Source of the DNA: Amoebophrya sp. A120
Taxonomy: Eukaryota; Sar; Dinophyceae; Syndiniales; Amoebophryaceae
Direction of reading: 5' to 3'
DNA: 64,000 nt
NCBI GenBank assembly: GCA_905178155.1
Contig: CAJINV010000015.1
Location: 1,336,088-1,400,087 of the forward strand
Position numbers and translations under genes: made by a program. Under the pieces are notes generated by a model. It did not search any database and had not been told where the DNA came from. It was given only the letters and a program-made list of their open reading frames with translations. Positions 32,401 through 46,100 of this stretch are shown here, one piece after another (within the stretch, counting starts at the first letter, position 1; each line of letters opens with the position of its first letter).

Positions 32401-34961
32401 CTGCGGCAGAAGGTGGAGTTGCTGGCAACGGCACAACAAGCTCTTGTTGCGCGAAAAGCAGTTGCTGCGCTCCCTCCACTTCTACTGCGCCGACGATCCC
32501 GCCGCCGGTGCTACCCGGAAGCTGCACTACGTCTACTTCCGCTACCGCGACCACTTCTGCCACCTCCAGCGCCGCAACAGTCTCCGACATGTGGGAGCAG
32601 CGGAGCAGCGCGGCCTCTCTCTGGGAGAATCAAAATAATGCGCAGCAGAAGAGCAATGGCGAACCGTCTACCGTGAAAAACCCCTTCGCAGGTTACTGGG
32701 ACCAACGCGCGGTGAGTCCTGTGAGAGCACCAGCAGCAGCAGCTTCTACTGGTACTGCTGCTGCTTCCCCGCCAACCGTTCCGCCGCCGAGCATGAAAGT
32801 TCCAGAAAACAACAGCAACAATAATACCAAGAGCAACAATTTCTTCTCCGCGTTCTCCTCTGTTACCAATTCTCCATCCTCGCAGCAACTAACTCTCTCC
32901 CCGAGCCAGTCGCAGCTCTTGAATCTTCCGAAATCGATCAATGGGGAGGAGCAGATCGTGTTGAAGGGGTTTTTGAAACCGGTTTTGTTAGAAGAGATGC
33001 GCCACGTGATCCGGATTGTGGAGCAAACCGTCATGAATTTCTGCAATGTGCAGTTCTGCCCCGAAAAGCGACTCCCGCCCGGGTTTGAGCCCACAACTTC
33101 GGAGGACGACGGAAATAATTCCGCAAGCAGTAAATTGTCGAGCAAGAAACCCTCTGGTGTTGCAAGCAGCGGGGATAATAGCAGCAAGAGCAACGCAAGA
33201 AATAAGCCTATTTACAACGCGTTTAACCCGGTCGTGGTAAGCGACGCCGATTTCGGAAAAGACTTGGAGGAACAACTGACCCAAAAATTGCAATCCTCCA
33301 CGTCCGACGAAACGGTTGCTGTATCTACTTCCAGCGCGACGAAAAACAACAACGACGAGGAGCAAGGAAACTCCAATACCGGATCCAAAAAGCATGCTTG
33401 TGCCGTGTCGGAGACCGGAAACATCGAGCAGCCCGTCGTGGAAGAAGAAATCGAGCCGCAAACCGACCGCGCGGAGCCCATTCCTTCCGTGATTGCCAAA
33501 ACTACGCCGGGGAAATTGAAATGGACAGTCGAGGCGGAGTTTGACTCTGAGGCGAAAACGGTTTCCTGGAAGGATTTACACTTGGTGGATCATACCAGTA
33601 ATTCTTCTATCGCGACGACGAAGCATGTTTACGTTTCCTCGATCAAATTTGATTTCAACCCGCAGTTCACCTGCGGCATTTCCGTGCCGCAGCCGCCAAA
33701 TAGTGGGAATAATTCCCCGTCGAACTTGCCGGGAAACAACAAGTCTCCTACTTCGAGCACTAACGGCAACACTTCCAATCTCCTCGCCGATTGCATTCGG
33801 AACCGGCTCCGGTCCAACCGGCAGATTGTGGTGAATATCACGGAGATTCTGCTCAAACAGGACCGCACCGGGGTCGACTGGGATTCGAAGCAGATGGGCT
33901 GGATGAATTATTCGAAAATGGACGCGAAGGACCAATTGCACTACTATCTGAAGTATCAAATGCAAATATGTCTGGGTCTGGAAGAGTGCGCGATTTGTCA
34001 TGCCGCTTTTCCATGACCCCTGAGGTTTGGAATGCAGGACCTAGCATGACAGATTCTGCGCCATCTCTCTCATGCCTATCCTGCACGAGAAACTCCCTCC
34101 CGACTTGGTCAAAGCTGGACGACTTTTGGTAATCACGCAACACAGATTTTTGCATGCTTCAGATTTAGCATAACAAGTTGCATTCTTCCCGACCCAGACA
34201 TTTTTGCATTTGATATCAAGTCGAATTTCTTCACGAAACGGAACATGAAGGACAATTCGGTCTTTTTGAAGTTGAGAAACAACGAATCTGCGGTGCTGCA
34301 CGTGTTCCAGATGCTGGAATCTACTTTGTTTGAATCGAACTCCAGCAACTCGACCGGCGTAGGGCAAAATTCCGCCAACGCTTCGTCTGCCAGCTCGAAT
34401 TCCGGTGATGTGAATGTTGCACCTGTTGCTCCGGCGACGAGTGCGCTGACAGCTGCTGCGAACACCGCTTCCACCGCTTATTTCGATCCAAATACTGGCT
34501 TCGTTCCCCGGATCGAGCCAGTTGCTAGCGCAAACACGCCTCGGAGTGGGCGGGACAACGGCCAACAGCAGCAGTCCTCTACGTTAGACGACTACGAGTC
34601 GGTCATGGCCGCTTTTCTGTCCACTGCGGGCGCGGATGGGAGTGGGATTGTGCCGAGAGTGGCCGCAACTGGCGCAGTGGCCGCTGCTCCGACGATTGCG
34701 GAGTCGAGACATTCTGGTGACCACCCAGCGGATATGACCAACTTGAACCCAAGGGAGTTGTTGGTTTCTGCATTATCAAACTACCAAACGCAGTTGTCCA
34801 TCCGAAACGATTTTCTCGGCGAATTCTACGAGGATTTGTGGGAGCGGAAGGACATTTCCCGGAAGCGGAACCAAGCAGTTTCGATCTCGTTCGAGCAAAC
34901 CGGCGTGGTGAAAAGTTTGCACTACCACACCCGGAGCTTTCAAGTCGTGGGGAGCCCATAA
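29412..34961 (+). CDS. Large Gln/Asn/Ser/Gly-rich protein, hypothetical (three exons)
   Basis: Seen: ATG at 29412, stop TAA at 34959-34961. Exons 29412-31259, 31527-33953 and 34221-34961 (after removal of two introners and one TSD copy each) give 1,671 residues in one frame. The N-terminus (WDWEDFYKNYEFYLQY) is followed by Tyr/Gly/Asn/Ser-rich low complexity with repeated KG(D/G)Y motifs. Then come Ala/Gln runs, a Pro run, and Asn/Ser spacers around short ordered islands. The islands are FNAFEERIKHQVDQRIHAW near 1,100 bp before the first introner end, EEQIVLKGFLKPVLLEEM, and the C-terminal LSIRNDFLGEFYEDLWERKD. The composition is like prion-like RNA-granule proteins, but no RNA-binding domain was recognised and no function is assigned. 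Confidence 0.75.
31260..31521 (-). mobile_element. Introner family A (subtype 1), reverse orientation
   Basis: Perfect TSD TGAAT (31255-31259, 31522-31526). The interior is the reverse complement of the 8381-8642 type. Removal joins NNGTAMN to HHGTTTTSNN in frame. Confidence 0.92.
33954..34215 (+). mobile_element. Introner family A (subtype 1), forward orientation
   Basis: Flanks TGAAG and TCAAG (imperfect TSD). Same family as 31260-31521 but inserted the other way round in the same gene. Removal joins LHYYLK to SNFFTKRN. Confidence 0.9.
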
Positions 34962-37172
34962 GGGCTAATGAAATTCTGTTGTTCAAAAATCTTCACGATA
35001 GGTTCTAAATTATTCTGTTTCTGATGTACAACTCGTAGCACAATTAACGAAGCACTTTTATTTTCACAAGCGGTGTGGGGCTTTTACTATGCTTGCAAAA
35101 CAATCTCTACTGGCGCCGCATGCAACAGAACGTCGCAACTGTGTCAAAAGGCGCATGCTTTGCGCATGGCAAGTTTTTCAACAATAATTCATACTGCCGT
35201 TTGAAGAAGGGAAGCCACGATATGCGTTCGACACTGCTTTTTGCTTTCGCAAGCGGCGGAGCAGGGGTAGGTGATGTGATGTAAAGCACTTACTTTCGAT
35301 TGAAATTTCTTTTCGGTTTTGCTCTGATTTCAGTTTACATACTTTTGTTTTTTTAAAACTTTACACATAACGAGAATTTTTCTAGTTTTCATCACATCTA
35401 TTCCAAAGTGCTTTATTACAACCTCCAAAATTCAATTTCTTATCCCCGAGACAGGCGGTCTCATCAAACTGTTATGCTTATCTTTCTCTGTATTGCTATC
35501 CCCAAGTACTTCGTGTACGGTGTTACTTTCTATCCCCATCCATTTCGCAGTGGTACAGGCGGTGCCCTTTCTAAGCAGCAGTAGTACCCAAATTGAATTG
35601 TTTTCTATACGAAAAGTACTTTGTCTATTTCTTTCAGATCTCTTCAGTATCAGTTCTGACTTTACAGTTTGACACAGATTACAACTTTTTATTTACAGTT
35701 TTGCATTTTCACATAACATTTTTCATGTTGCACTCACGTGCGCCCTATTCTGATTACTTTCCGAGGCGGTACTTGCGGCTTTTCAGAAGTCGCGTTATTA
35801 AAAGGTGTTGAATTTCAATTTTGTCACATGTTACATCGTTTTTCATTCACAATACCATGCCTTTCCTTCTTTGCTGGTGCGCGTGTCGCATCTGCGTTGT
35901 ACAAATTTTTCGAGTACGGATCCTCACTAATTCAAGAACATCTCTGTGACCTAGGGAATTCTGCTCTTCTAACTCGGGAGATACTACCTACCAAAAAACC
36001 AAAAAACACAAAAAAAGCACGGCCTCTCATATGTCTATCTTGCTTTCGCACTAATCAACTAGCTACTCTATCTCTAATATCTCTAACAAGCTCTTGTCTA
36101 CTATCACTCTCAGCACTTCTTGTTTTGCATACTTTGAACGAGCACTACATGTACGTATTCAGCGGTATCCTATCAGCTCTACTTGTTGCAAAAATCATTC
36201 GCGAAAAGTTGATTATAGTGCCAGGAAGATCTTCTGTGAAAAACCATTGAAATTATCCGATTGATTTTGCCATTGTCACAGCACGCATTTTTTTAAAGGT
36301 TCGAAGACGAAAAATTCCAAAGCCATAATTACTTTGATTGGAACTTCTACTAGCGCTGTACTTTTTACCGTTTCCACGCAAAATTTCCAATAGTAGTTGT
36401 AGTTTTCAACCTTTTATTCCAAGTGGACATTTTTTCGTTTCTGCTCTCTGCTCTAACCACTGTAGTGACAATGGTAATTTTCACATCGCTAAAAAGCAGC
36501 AGCACCAAAACTTTGTGCATGTTTACTGCAGTAGGAAATGGACCGGGAGGAGAAACTGTTTTCTGCTTTTCACAACAACTATTTCAATGGTTTTCTCAAT
36601 GAAAAAATCGAAAAAAATAAGTCTTGCCGTGTCACCGGCTTTCAAGAGAGGAGAGCGCTAGGCTCCTATTGCCGCTGCGATTTTCCTGCGTTACGCCTGT
36701 GTTGATTTTCGTTTTCATCAAAGTTGTGAACTTGTTGAGTGCACTTCAAAAGGAATCGCGGAGCGAACAAGCCGCCTTGCGAAGAGCGCAAAGTGGGTCA
36801 GAGTAGGAAGAGACTTCTGAGAGCGTGCAAAGTTAGTTGTCACCCCTACTTGAGCGAAGATGATATAGCTACTTTTGTATTGTGGCAAATGGGGAGCTGC
36901 GCCTGCAAAATTGCTCGAGGTTTCACATTTTTCGTCATGCTTTACCATTAAAATTGCTCTTTCGAACCGATACTTTCTAGCTGTAGCTGTACATACGAAC
37001 AAAACAAGTTGCTGCACGACTTGTAAACTAGGAGCAGCGCTGTAGCGGAAATGCGCGCAACAATAAACATGAGGAACTCCTGGAGGCACCGACGGGGGCC
37101 ACAAACACGGCAATAAATCTGCAGGAGTTCTTGTCCGAAACCAGGAGCAGCACCCCGCCCGCCTGAAACACC
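34962..37172. other. Intergenic AT-rich region, nothing convincing
   Basis: About 2.2 kb between two plus-strand genes. The longest frame (35738-36250, 170 aa) is Leu/Ser-rich without a recognisable motif and was not called. The last few hundred bases probably hold the channel gene promoter and 5' UTR. Confidence 0.6.
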
Positions 37173-40100
37173 ATGGCGACTTTTGCCGCGGGCGCGGTCC
37201 CGGATATGCGCAACGCGCCGCCGGACCCTAATGTGCAGCGGAACAAGACCCAGGCGTTGTCCACCCAACTCTCCGACCTGTTCATTGGCACGGGGCACGG
37301 GACGACCAAAACGGGAGAAGTTTACGAGTTCGATGCTACCACCGAGGAAGACAGCCCGTGGCACTACAAATGGGCCCGGAAATGGTACATCTACCTCGGG
37401 TTTCCAGAGCCCGCGCTGCACGTAGATCTAGAAATCGTCCGGCTGTACTTTTACTACGAGGAAAAATACGCACGAGAGCTGCTTTTCCCGCCGAAGCAAC
37501 TTGCCGTGGAAGACAGTACGAAGCCGCAACCGCAGTTCAACAACTTTAACAACGTCGGTGTTGCGCATTCATCGTCAAAAAAGCAGAAACCGGTGAAGAG
37601 AAAAGACAGCTTTATGGAGAGAAGACTGGGGACGAAAAGTTGGACGACACCGCAATTAGTCTCAAGAGTGGGAGACTTTTTCATCATCATCTCTATCATC
37701 TCAGTTCTCGTGCAAACCCATCCCAGCACGTTGGGGCACATCAAGCCGTTACATTGGTTGATTATTGACGGCTTCATCGTGGCCTACTTTTCCGTCGAGT
37801 TTGTCATGCGGTTTTACGTCTGCAACGCGTTCGGGGCGACGAGATACCAATTTATGACGAAGCTGCTCAACGTCTGCGACTTCATGGCAATAGTTCCATA
37901 TTTCGCGGTATTTTATTAGTGAGGGCGTTTTTTTTGTGTTTCAGATGCATGACCAATTTTTGCGATTGCTAGAGCTGCCCTGTGCATAATAATTGCAGAT
38001 TTATTTGCAAAGCTGATGCGTTTTGTCATGCTGGTTACTTGTGGATGCAGCAATTTGTGAATTCGTCCAAAAAATCTCCCAACATCTACTCCCAAAACAG
38101 ACTCTCTTCGGCGGCTCCAAGCACCTGGAAGTCCTGAAAATCTTCCGTATGGCACGGTTAATCCGGCTGCTGATGTCGATGAAGATCGGGCGGTTACTCA
38201 TCGCGACCTTCCGCGTGTCCGCGACGGCGTTGTACATTTTAATCTTCTTCATCATCGTGTCTGGTATACTGCTCGGGGCTCTGGTCTATTCCTTCGAGCG
38301 GTTATCCTGTTTCGAACCGGACACCCGGGGAGCGTTTCGTGATTTTATCACCATCCAGGGCGGGATCACGAGCAATACGCCGCACGGGGACAAGAAGATT
38401 CACTGCGCGTACGAATGCGATTCACAAACCTTCCACGACCGGCATTTCGTGGACTACTGCTACTACTTGGTGGAAGACAAGGACATGGTGCCCTCAGAGG
38501 TCGGTCCGGACAACTTCTACGCCATTCCCATGCACACCATCAACTTCCCGTCGATCCGCGCGAGTCTCTGGTTCACGGTGGTGACGAAAGCCACGGTCGG
38601 GTTCGGTGACATCGTGCCGGAAACGATTGTCGGGAAATCGGTCGGTGGGCTGTTCTGTATGTTGAGCGGGATTTTGGCGATTTCTCTGCCGGTCGCGGTT
38701 TTAGGTAACACGTTCCATATCAAATGCAAGAATTTCTGGGGCTGGAAGAGTGCAAGACTTGTCATGCATATTTTGAATGGCCAATGAGGTTTGGGACGCA
38801 GATCCTAGCATGACAGATTCTGCGAGGTCTCCATCATGCCTATCCTGCATAGGAAACGTCTTCTCAACTTGGTCGAAAGTGGACAGCTTTTGGTCATCAT
38901 GCAACACAGATTTTTGCATGATTCTGAGTGACCACGGCAAGTTCCACTTTTCCAGCCCAAGACATATTTGCATTTGATATTCCAAGACCTCGCGCAACTC
39001 CAAGACGCGAAGGACGGCGCGAGCCGGAAATTGCCGCCGTTTCGGTTCACGAATAGGCAGGTTTCAGGGTCAGACCAGGCGAGTAGTGTGCTATGCATTG
39101 CAAATATGTCGGGGAGTTTGGAAGGACGCGAACTTGTCATGCTAAGTCTGGATCGTGCAAAAATTTGTGCTGCATGAGTACCAAAAGCTGTCCACTTCTG
39201 AACAAGTTTACAGGCAATTTGTCATGCGGGATAGGCATGATAGAGACTTAGCAAAACCTGTCATGCTAGGTCCTGCATTCCAGACCTCATGGGACATGGA
39301 AAATATGCATGAGAAATTAGCATTCTTCCAGACCCAGACATATTTGCGCTGCATATGTGCCACCGGTGGACAACACTTCCACCGATCCGAAGGTGTTTGA
39401 CCCCGGGCGGGATGGCAGTAACCCGATGCTGTCCATCGCACCCGGGCAGCAAGTGGAAGAAGTGCCGATGTCAAACGATCTCTACCAATCCGTGTTAGAG
39501 GGGGACGGCGGCAGTGAAAACGCGTTTGGCCCGGACGTGAACAAAAGTTCTAGTTCGGAGGAGCGGGAAAACAACGCCGCGAAAAGCGGAACAATTTCTG
39601 CAAAGAAAAACATTGGCGGGTTATTTCCGCCAGTGCAACAAGCCCAGCAGCAAACCGTCCCGCCCTCCAGTCCAGGAGCAGGAATTTTGAAGCGCCAGGC
39701 CACCGCAGAGAAGGACGAGGGCCCGAGAAAAAAGTCGGTTGCATTCGGGGAGACGAGTTTCCAGCGGTTAGGAACGGGTGGTTTTATGGATTGCAAAGAT
39801 GTCTGGGTCTGGAAAAGTTCAAGGTTTGTCATGCTAGGCTAGCAAGACTCTTAAGTCTGTCATGCGCGTTACCCCAAGGCCCTACTTTTCTGTGATGCAA
39901 AAACGCAGTTTGTCATGCGGAATAGGCAAGGCTTAGAGGCTCAGAAACTTGTCATGCTGAGCCATCATTTGTGGCCTCCACATTCTAACTCCCTCAGCAT
40001 TACAAGATTCCAGACCCAGGCATATTTGCATTTGATAGGTTTACCGGGTTTACCAAACGCGAGTTCCACCGCGACCATCGGCCCGGACGACCCCCGGATG

Positions 40101-43100
40101 CCGCAGTCTGTTTTTGGCTCGCCGAGGAAGCAGACCAGCAGCTCGGAATCATCCGAGAACTCCGCCGTAGTCCAGCAAACGTCCGCGCAAAAAATAAAAT
40201 TCCTGGCGAGGATGCCCTCGGTCGAGGATTCCGCGGCGAGTTTGGGCTTGTCGCCCATAGAAGCGCAACTCCGCATTTTGAAGTCGCTCGTGCGCCGCGC
40301 GTCCCAGACCTCCCTGGACATCCAGGGGCTGCAGATGCGACGGGAAGAAGTGAAAATTTTACTGCGGATTCAGATCGCTTTACTAGTGAAAACTCTTGTC
40401 GACCACTACACGGCGAAGCGGGCTCGGGTCGAGAGCCGGATCGAGTCGAAGCTGGCGCGGTTGGAAGAAGCGAAGAAAGATTTGAAACTGCCCCCCTCGA
40501 TCCAGAAACTCGTCCTCTGCGAGGACGCCTATGGCGCGATCGGGAAGAAGTCGAAAAAAGTGTTGGTCGTCCCCGGGAGTTCGAAAGAGGATGATTCCGG
40601 CTCGCGCAAGGACCCGGTTGGAAAACGGTTGATCGGGAGGATTACGCGGTACAGCTATCAAATGCAAATATGTCTGGGTCTGGAAGAATGGAAGGTTTGT
40701 CATGCACATTTTACATGACTTCTGATGCCTGTGATGTTGGCCTAGCATCACAGATTTTTAGAGTTCTTCGTGATGCCTATTTCGCATGAAAGATGACCTC
40801 TGCGCGCAGCACAAACTGGTCTCCTCTTGCTGGTCATGGCAATACCGGTTTATTTTTTAGAACCCAAAGACAGCATCACAAGTTCCAACTCTTCCAGACC
40901 CAGACATATTTGCAATGCATAACAGCCTGCGGTATACGATTATTCCGATCACCACGTACATTTTAACACCAGAGGTGCTCGCCCGGGCGGAAGCGCTAGG
41001 AAACATGACGCAGCGGATGCAGGATTTGATCCCTTTATCTCTCAACCTCTTCCCGAAGGAATCGAATTTCCGCCGCTACTGCTTCCGAATCGTGACTCTG
41101 AAAGTGTTCGAAACCTTCATCATCGGGGCCATTTTGGGGAACGCGGCGTTGTACTGCATCCAGGACTACAGTACGGACGACAACTGGCAGGCGAGTTTGT
41201 TGGTTGCGGGAGAGCCGGTTTTTTTGCTGATTTTCGTGATCGAGTTCCTGATGAAGATTGTCGCCTACGGTTTCTTCTACGGGAAAAACACGTATTTACG
41301 CGACGGCTGGAACTGGCTGGATTTCACCGTTATGCATTGCAAATATGTCTGTGTCTGGAAACTTGTGATGCAAGGAAGGGACTAGTGAGCTCACTGTAAT
41401 GCGCTGCCAAGCATGACAAGTTTTTTTCCTGCTTCTGAGTTGCGTATTCCGCATGAGAAACTTCGTTTTTGCATGCCGGATGGTAGTTAGGAAGTGGACC
41501 GTGTCTCCACCTAGGGGCATCGGCAGAGGCTAAATCTGTTCTAACGCCCAGGTATTGGCAGAGGCTAAATCTGTTCTAACGCCCACCCGCCAGGAGTTAA
41601 ATGGTACTACTACTACTACTACTACTGCATGACACGGAGGGGGAGCTCTTCGCGGCCATGCAGTACAGAGGTCAGAGTCATGAAAGACTAGCACGACAAA
41701 TCTCGCAATCCCCCGGACCCAGACATATTTGCATTTGATAACGGTTGTGGTTTCCGGGCTGGTGGATTTCGTGGCAACCATGATCATGACGGGCGACGAC
41801 TATCAAAAGTAAAAACGTCCCCACCTCCCCATAGTCAAGTTGGTAAATCTGCAACAGAAATCTCCCAGCGTTGGGAGGTACGCATGACAAGTTATCATCT
41901 GCAGTGTAGTGCTGTTTAGCAAGGACACCCGCATCACAAAGACGCCCGCTCATCCAGTTGACAGCATTACAAATCCCAGAACTACACGACTACACTTTCC
42001 TCTCTTGCGGATGTGCATTACAGATTTTTTTGTAGATGCAGGGACGTTTTTAAATAGGATAACGACGACAACAGCTTCATCGCCGTTTTGCGTACCTTCC
42101 GTGTGTTGCGACCACTGCGAACTTTGTCGACCATGCCAGGGTTAAAAGCGTTGGTGGTCACGGTGTTTTCCTCTCTCCCGAAGCTCGGTTCCGCGGTGGC
42201 ATATCCAGAGTGAAAACGTCTCCACCCCAGAGTTGTCATGCAAATGTGCAAGCGAAAAATATTTCTCATGCGCAGGCCCATGGGGATCATTTTCCAGTCG
42301 TGTTTCGGAACTTGTGATGCTCCAATCACAATGATACGCTAGATCTGTGATGCTGCTGAACTTGCTAAACAGGACTATTCTACGAGGCCAAACTTGTCAT
42401 GCGCAACAGCCAAAGCTTGCTGATTTGTCTAGCAGACTTACCATCTTGCCTCTGGTGTGGGAACGTTTTTTCACAGCATATGGCGTTGTGTGTCTTCATC
42501 AACCTGATCTTCTCCTTGATCGGCATGACGTTTTTCGGCGGGAGGTTGAATAGAAGGTGTAGGTTGTCGCAATCCCCGATAGAAATTTTGCTTCCCCCGA
42601 CGTACAGTGACGAATTGGTGCGACTGTGGAACAACCACATTACTTCCACTTCTGGTGGGACGAGTAACGACTTACACGGGGCGATGCTGGAACTCGGGGA
42701 CGACACCGGCACGAACAAACAGCACTACCCGCCGGCGTATAAGGATTGGATTTCCCCGTACAATGTGTCCGCGCCTTATTTTGCGAATCCGGAATTGCAC
42801 CCTTGGTTCAACTATCAAATCAATGCAAAAATGTCTGGGTCTGGAACAGTGCAAGTCTGTCATGCTTGTCTGGCATGACTCGAGAATCTGTGTAGCATAG
42901 GCACGAAAGAGCCCTCTTAACTGTCATGCGAAAAGGCAGCTTGCCATGCGGAATACATAAGACATGGCAGCCACAAAATTTGTCATGCATAGCTGCGTCT
43001 TGCGGCACATCTACTATTCCCTTTTAGCATTACAAGTTTCCAGACCCAGACATATTCGCAATCCATATCAACCAAAACTACGAACCAGCGGTCGGGAACA

Positions 43101-46100
43101 ACGCGCACTGGCCGGGTATCCTTCAGAACAGTACACCCAGAGCAGCAACAAAAAAGTGAACTTCTGTTGCTGTTTCTGTGTCACCACTTTGCTTTTTGAT
43201 GCGGATCTGCAACAGGGGCGGTTCTCTGTCACGTGTGCATAATGGAGATCGTAATGCTGACAAGCATGACAAAGGTGTCTTAAAAGTTTGTCATGCTGAA
43301 TAGGCGACAAGGGGGTGTCTGTGACATGGAAAACAGCATGACAAGGATATTTTTGTCTGGTGCACTACTAGGTGTACATTTCTGTAGGATACCGGGGTAC
43401 ACGGACAAAGTAATGTACCAAACACTGCAGCAATTTCAAGCCGCTGTCTCCTGCACGACGTTTTGTGTCAACATGCAGGGCTTTTGGACGCAGGATGACA
43501 AAACGCAGTACTACGTGAAATTCAAGAATTATTTAGCGGGGAATCCTAGATCCGGGTTGAGCGAATTGGTCGAGACTTACAACTCCGCAAATCCGGCGAA
43601 TTTGCTGCGAAAACTGGCGGAGAACGGGTTTGACGCAGGAGTCACTTTCGACAGCAGCGGGGGAATGGTGTTGGAAGAGAAAGGAAAGAAAGAAGAAACA
43701 AGCAGTTCTTATTTGCAGCAGTCACAGCAGCAGCTGCCCTCTGCGAAGTCGAGGAGGACAAAGAAACAGGGGAGGACGCATTTCAGGTCGAAAGCGAATA
43801 ATGCGGTGAATAGTAGAAAATTGTCGCACTCGTCAACGAGGTCTTCTTTGCCATCAAGTGTAAAATCAAAACTCAAACGCGTGCTCACGCCGATTCAACA
43901 ACTAGCGAAATTGAAAGAGGAGAAAAAGCGGAAACTAACGACAACCATCACCCATGATTCTTCTGGGTCGTTGCTCGTTACAGCGGCCCCTGCCGCGTAT
44001 TACCGGTCTGCGACTTTAACCGAGGAGCAGTATGAGCTCGCTTTCCGGTTGTTTCTGAAAAGGATTTACGACCGGTACGTCAGAAGAACTTTCGGGAAGC
44101 AGAAGCAGGATTTCGAAGACAATTTAAAGTTCGTCGTGTGGCCGATCGACAACGAGCAAAGCCGGCTGTGCGGGGCCAGGTACAGCTGTGAATCCTACAA
44201 ATCCGAAGACGATATGGAGGAGGAGGATTTCGAAACATTAAGGGTTTTAGGGGAAAAAACCCTAACAGTCTCCTACTCGGACAACAACCAACCGGAGTTA
44301 GCCACTAGTTGCGGCGGTAGCTACTGGGACGACACGGACCAGGTATCCAGTGCAAAAGTATCGTACTCGTACTAATGGCAGTCATGCAAAACAAATTTCT
44401 TGTTCAAGCTAAAGCAGCATGGGAAATTCCATTTGTCATGCTGAGCTAATTTGTATTGCAATACTACGAGTGCGATACTTTTGCAATGCATACCAGGGGC
44501 CGTATCGCAAGAAGAAAACGGATAACACGGGGTGGGGCTTTATCCTGAGCAAAAACGTCCCCGCCCCATAATCAAGTTGGTAAATCTGCAACACAAATCT
44601 CCAGGCTTTGGAAGTTGTGCATGACAGGTTTCCATCTGCAGTGTACTGGTGGTTAGCAAGGGAAGCTGCATGAGAAAGCCACTTTCCCATCCTATTTACA
44701 GCATAACAAATGCCAGAACACGACTGGAAATGCCTCTCATGGAGATGCGCGTATACAAATGTTTCTGTCATTGCGCATTTGCATGACAGCTCTGGGGTGG
44801 GGACATTTTAACTTCGGATAGAGTTGGGCGTGAAGGGGAACGTGTACGACTTGCCCGAGGAGATTAACTTACCCGATTTACAGATGGACGAGAATTCCTT
44901 TGACAACATCTTCGTTGCGCTCCTAACCTGTTTCGCGACCATGACGTTAGAGGGTTGGACCATCACCATGTACATGGTGCAGGATATCACACAGAAAAAA
45001 GGAGGCAGATCACATTATTTGTAATGCAAAAACAAACGCACAGAAATGTTTGTCATGGGCGGCCCCATAGCGTGCTGCTTAGGGTATGCAAAACAGATCA
45101 TTTTGTGTATTTATTTTTGCATTACAAATACGACCTGCCTACTTTTTTCTGTGTGATACAGGACGGCGTCGCACCGGAGGGCGGGGCGGTGTTTTTCTTG
45201 CTCCTAATCGCGATCGGAAACTTCTTTTTGCTCAACATCACGCTGGCCATTGTGTTGAACAATTTCCTGGAGTCGAGTGAGCAGCAACAGAAGAAGGCGG
45301 AAAGGGACGAGTTGAAACGGCAGGAAAAGGAAGAAGACCCAGCTGCAGGTAAGTTCGAACAGCAGCGTAAGAAGCGTTTTTTTTTTGTTTACGTTGCGCA
45401 AGTAGTATCGTCGAAATTATTATCACGCGCAAGATACAATGCTGGCCACACCTACAGCACATTCAGCTGCTGGACCATCGATGCATTTTATGTAAGAATG
45501 AGAATCAAAAAAAGCGCGGTCAAATTACGTGACGCATAAAACAGACAATGATACCCAAGCGGAACAAAGGCGGCCCGCTGGAGGTATCAAAAAATGACGA
45601 GAGTCGTAGTTAGAAAAACATGCGCTCCTTTCTTGCAGGAGGCATGTGACAGGTGTTGACCTCTCGTGACTGAATGCAGCAAGAAAAGTCGTGAGGTAGA
45701 TGTGGGCCGCATAATATCTCGCAGCTACAGATTTGGCAAATGATGATTTTTTTGAAACATGTTGCTAGAACAGTGAAACTCAATTTCTATTTTTCCACGA
45801 TCGTTCTTCCACACTTCTTCACCCAGCTCCCGAGAAGAAGGAGAAAAAGAAGAAGAAGGGCGACAGCTTCGCCGCGGCAGTCCAGGCGGCGCAAACCAAA
45901 GCGGCCATCGAGAGTCACAAGAAGGCGCCGAAAGCGGACCGCTTCAAAATGTTCGGCTTCAGCGTCGGGATGCCCCCGTGGGTGGGCGCATCGCGACTGC
46001 AGAAAAAGAATAAGAATCCCGCTGCCAGCCCGAAAGCCACCCCGTACGGCGGGGGATCTTCACCGACGGCGGCGGTGATATCAAGAAGAAAATTTCCCAA

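Larger units (their letters stand above)
41087..45345 (+). other. Cav domain I of the fusion channel
   Basis: S1 LKVFETFIIGAILGNAALYC; S2 PVFLLIFVIEFLMKIVAYGF; S3 RDGWNWLDFTVVVSGLVDF. The S4 arginine ladder is VLRTFRVLRPLRTLSTMPG, followed by ALVVTVFSSLPKL and S5 ALCVFINLIFSLIG. A very long extracellular loop (about 42530-44860, several introners) precedes the pore FVALLTCFATMTLEGW (filter Glu codon 44950-44952) and S6 FFLLLIAIGNFFLLNITLAIV. LRTFRVLRPLR is typical of Cav/Nav domain I. Confidence 0.9.

Noticed and set aside
35738-36250. 170-aa plus-strand frame in the intergenic region
   Set aside because: Leu/Ser-rich translation of AT-rich DNA with no recognisable motif, neighbour or upstream signal.
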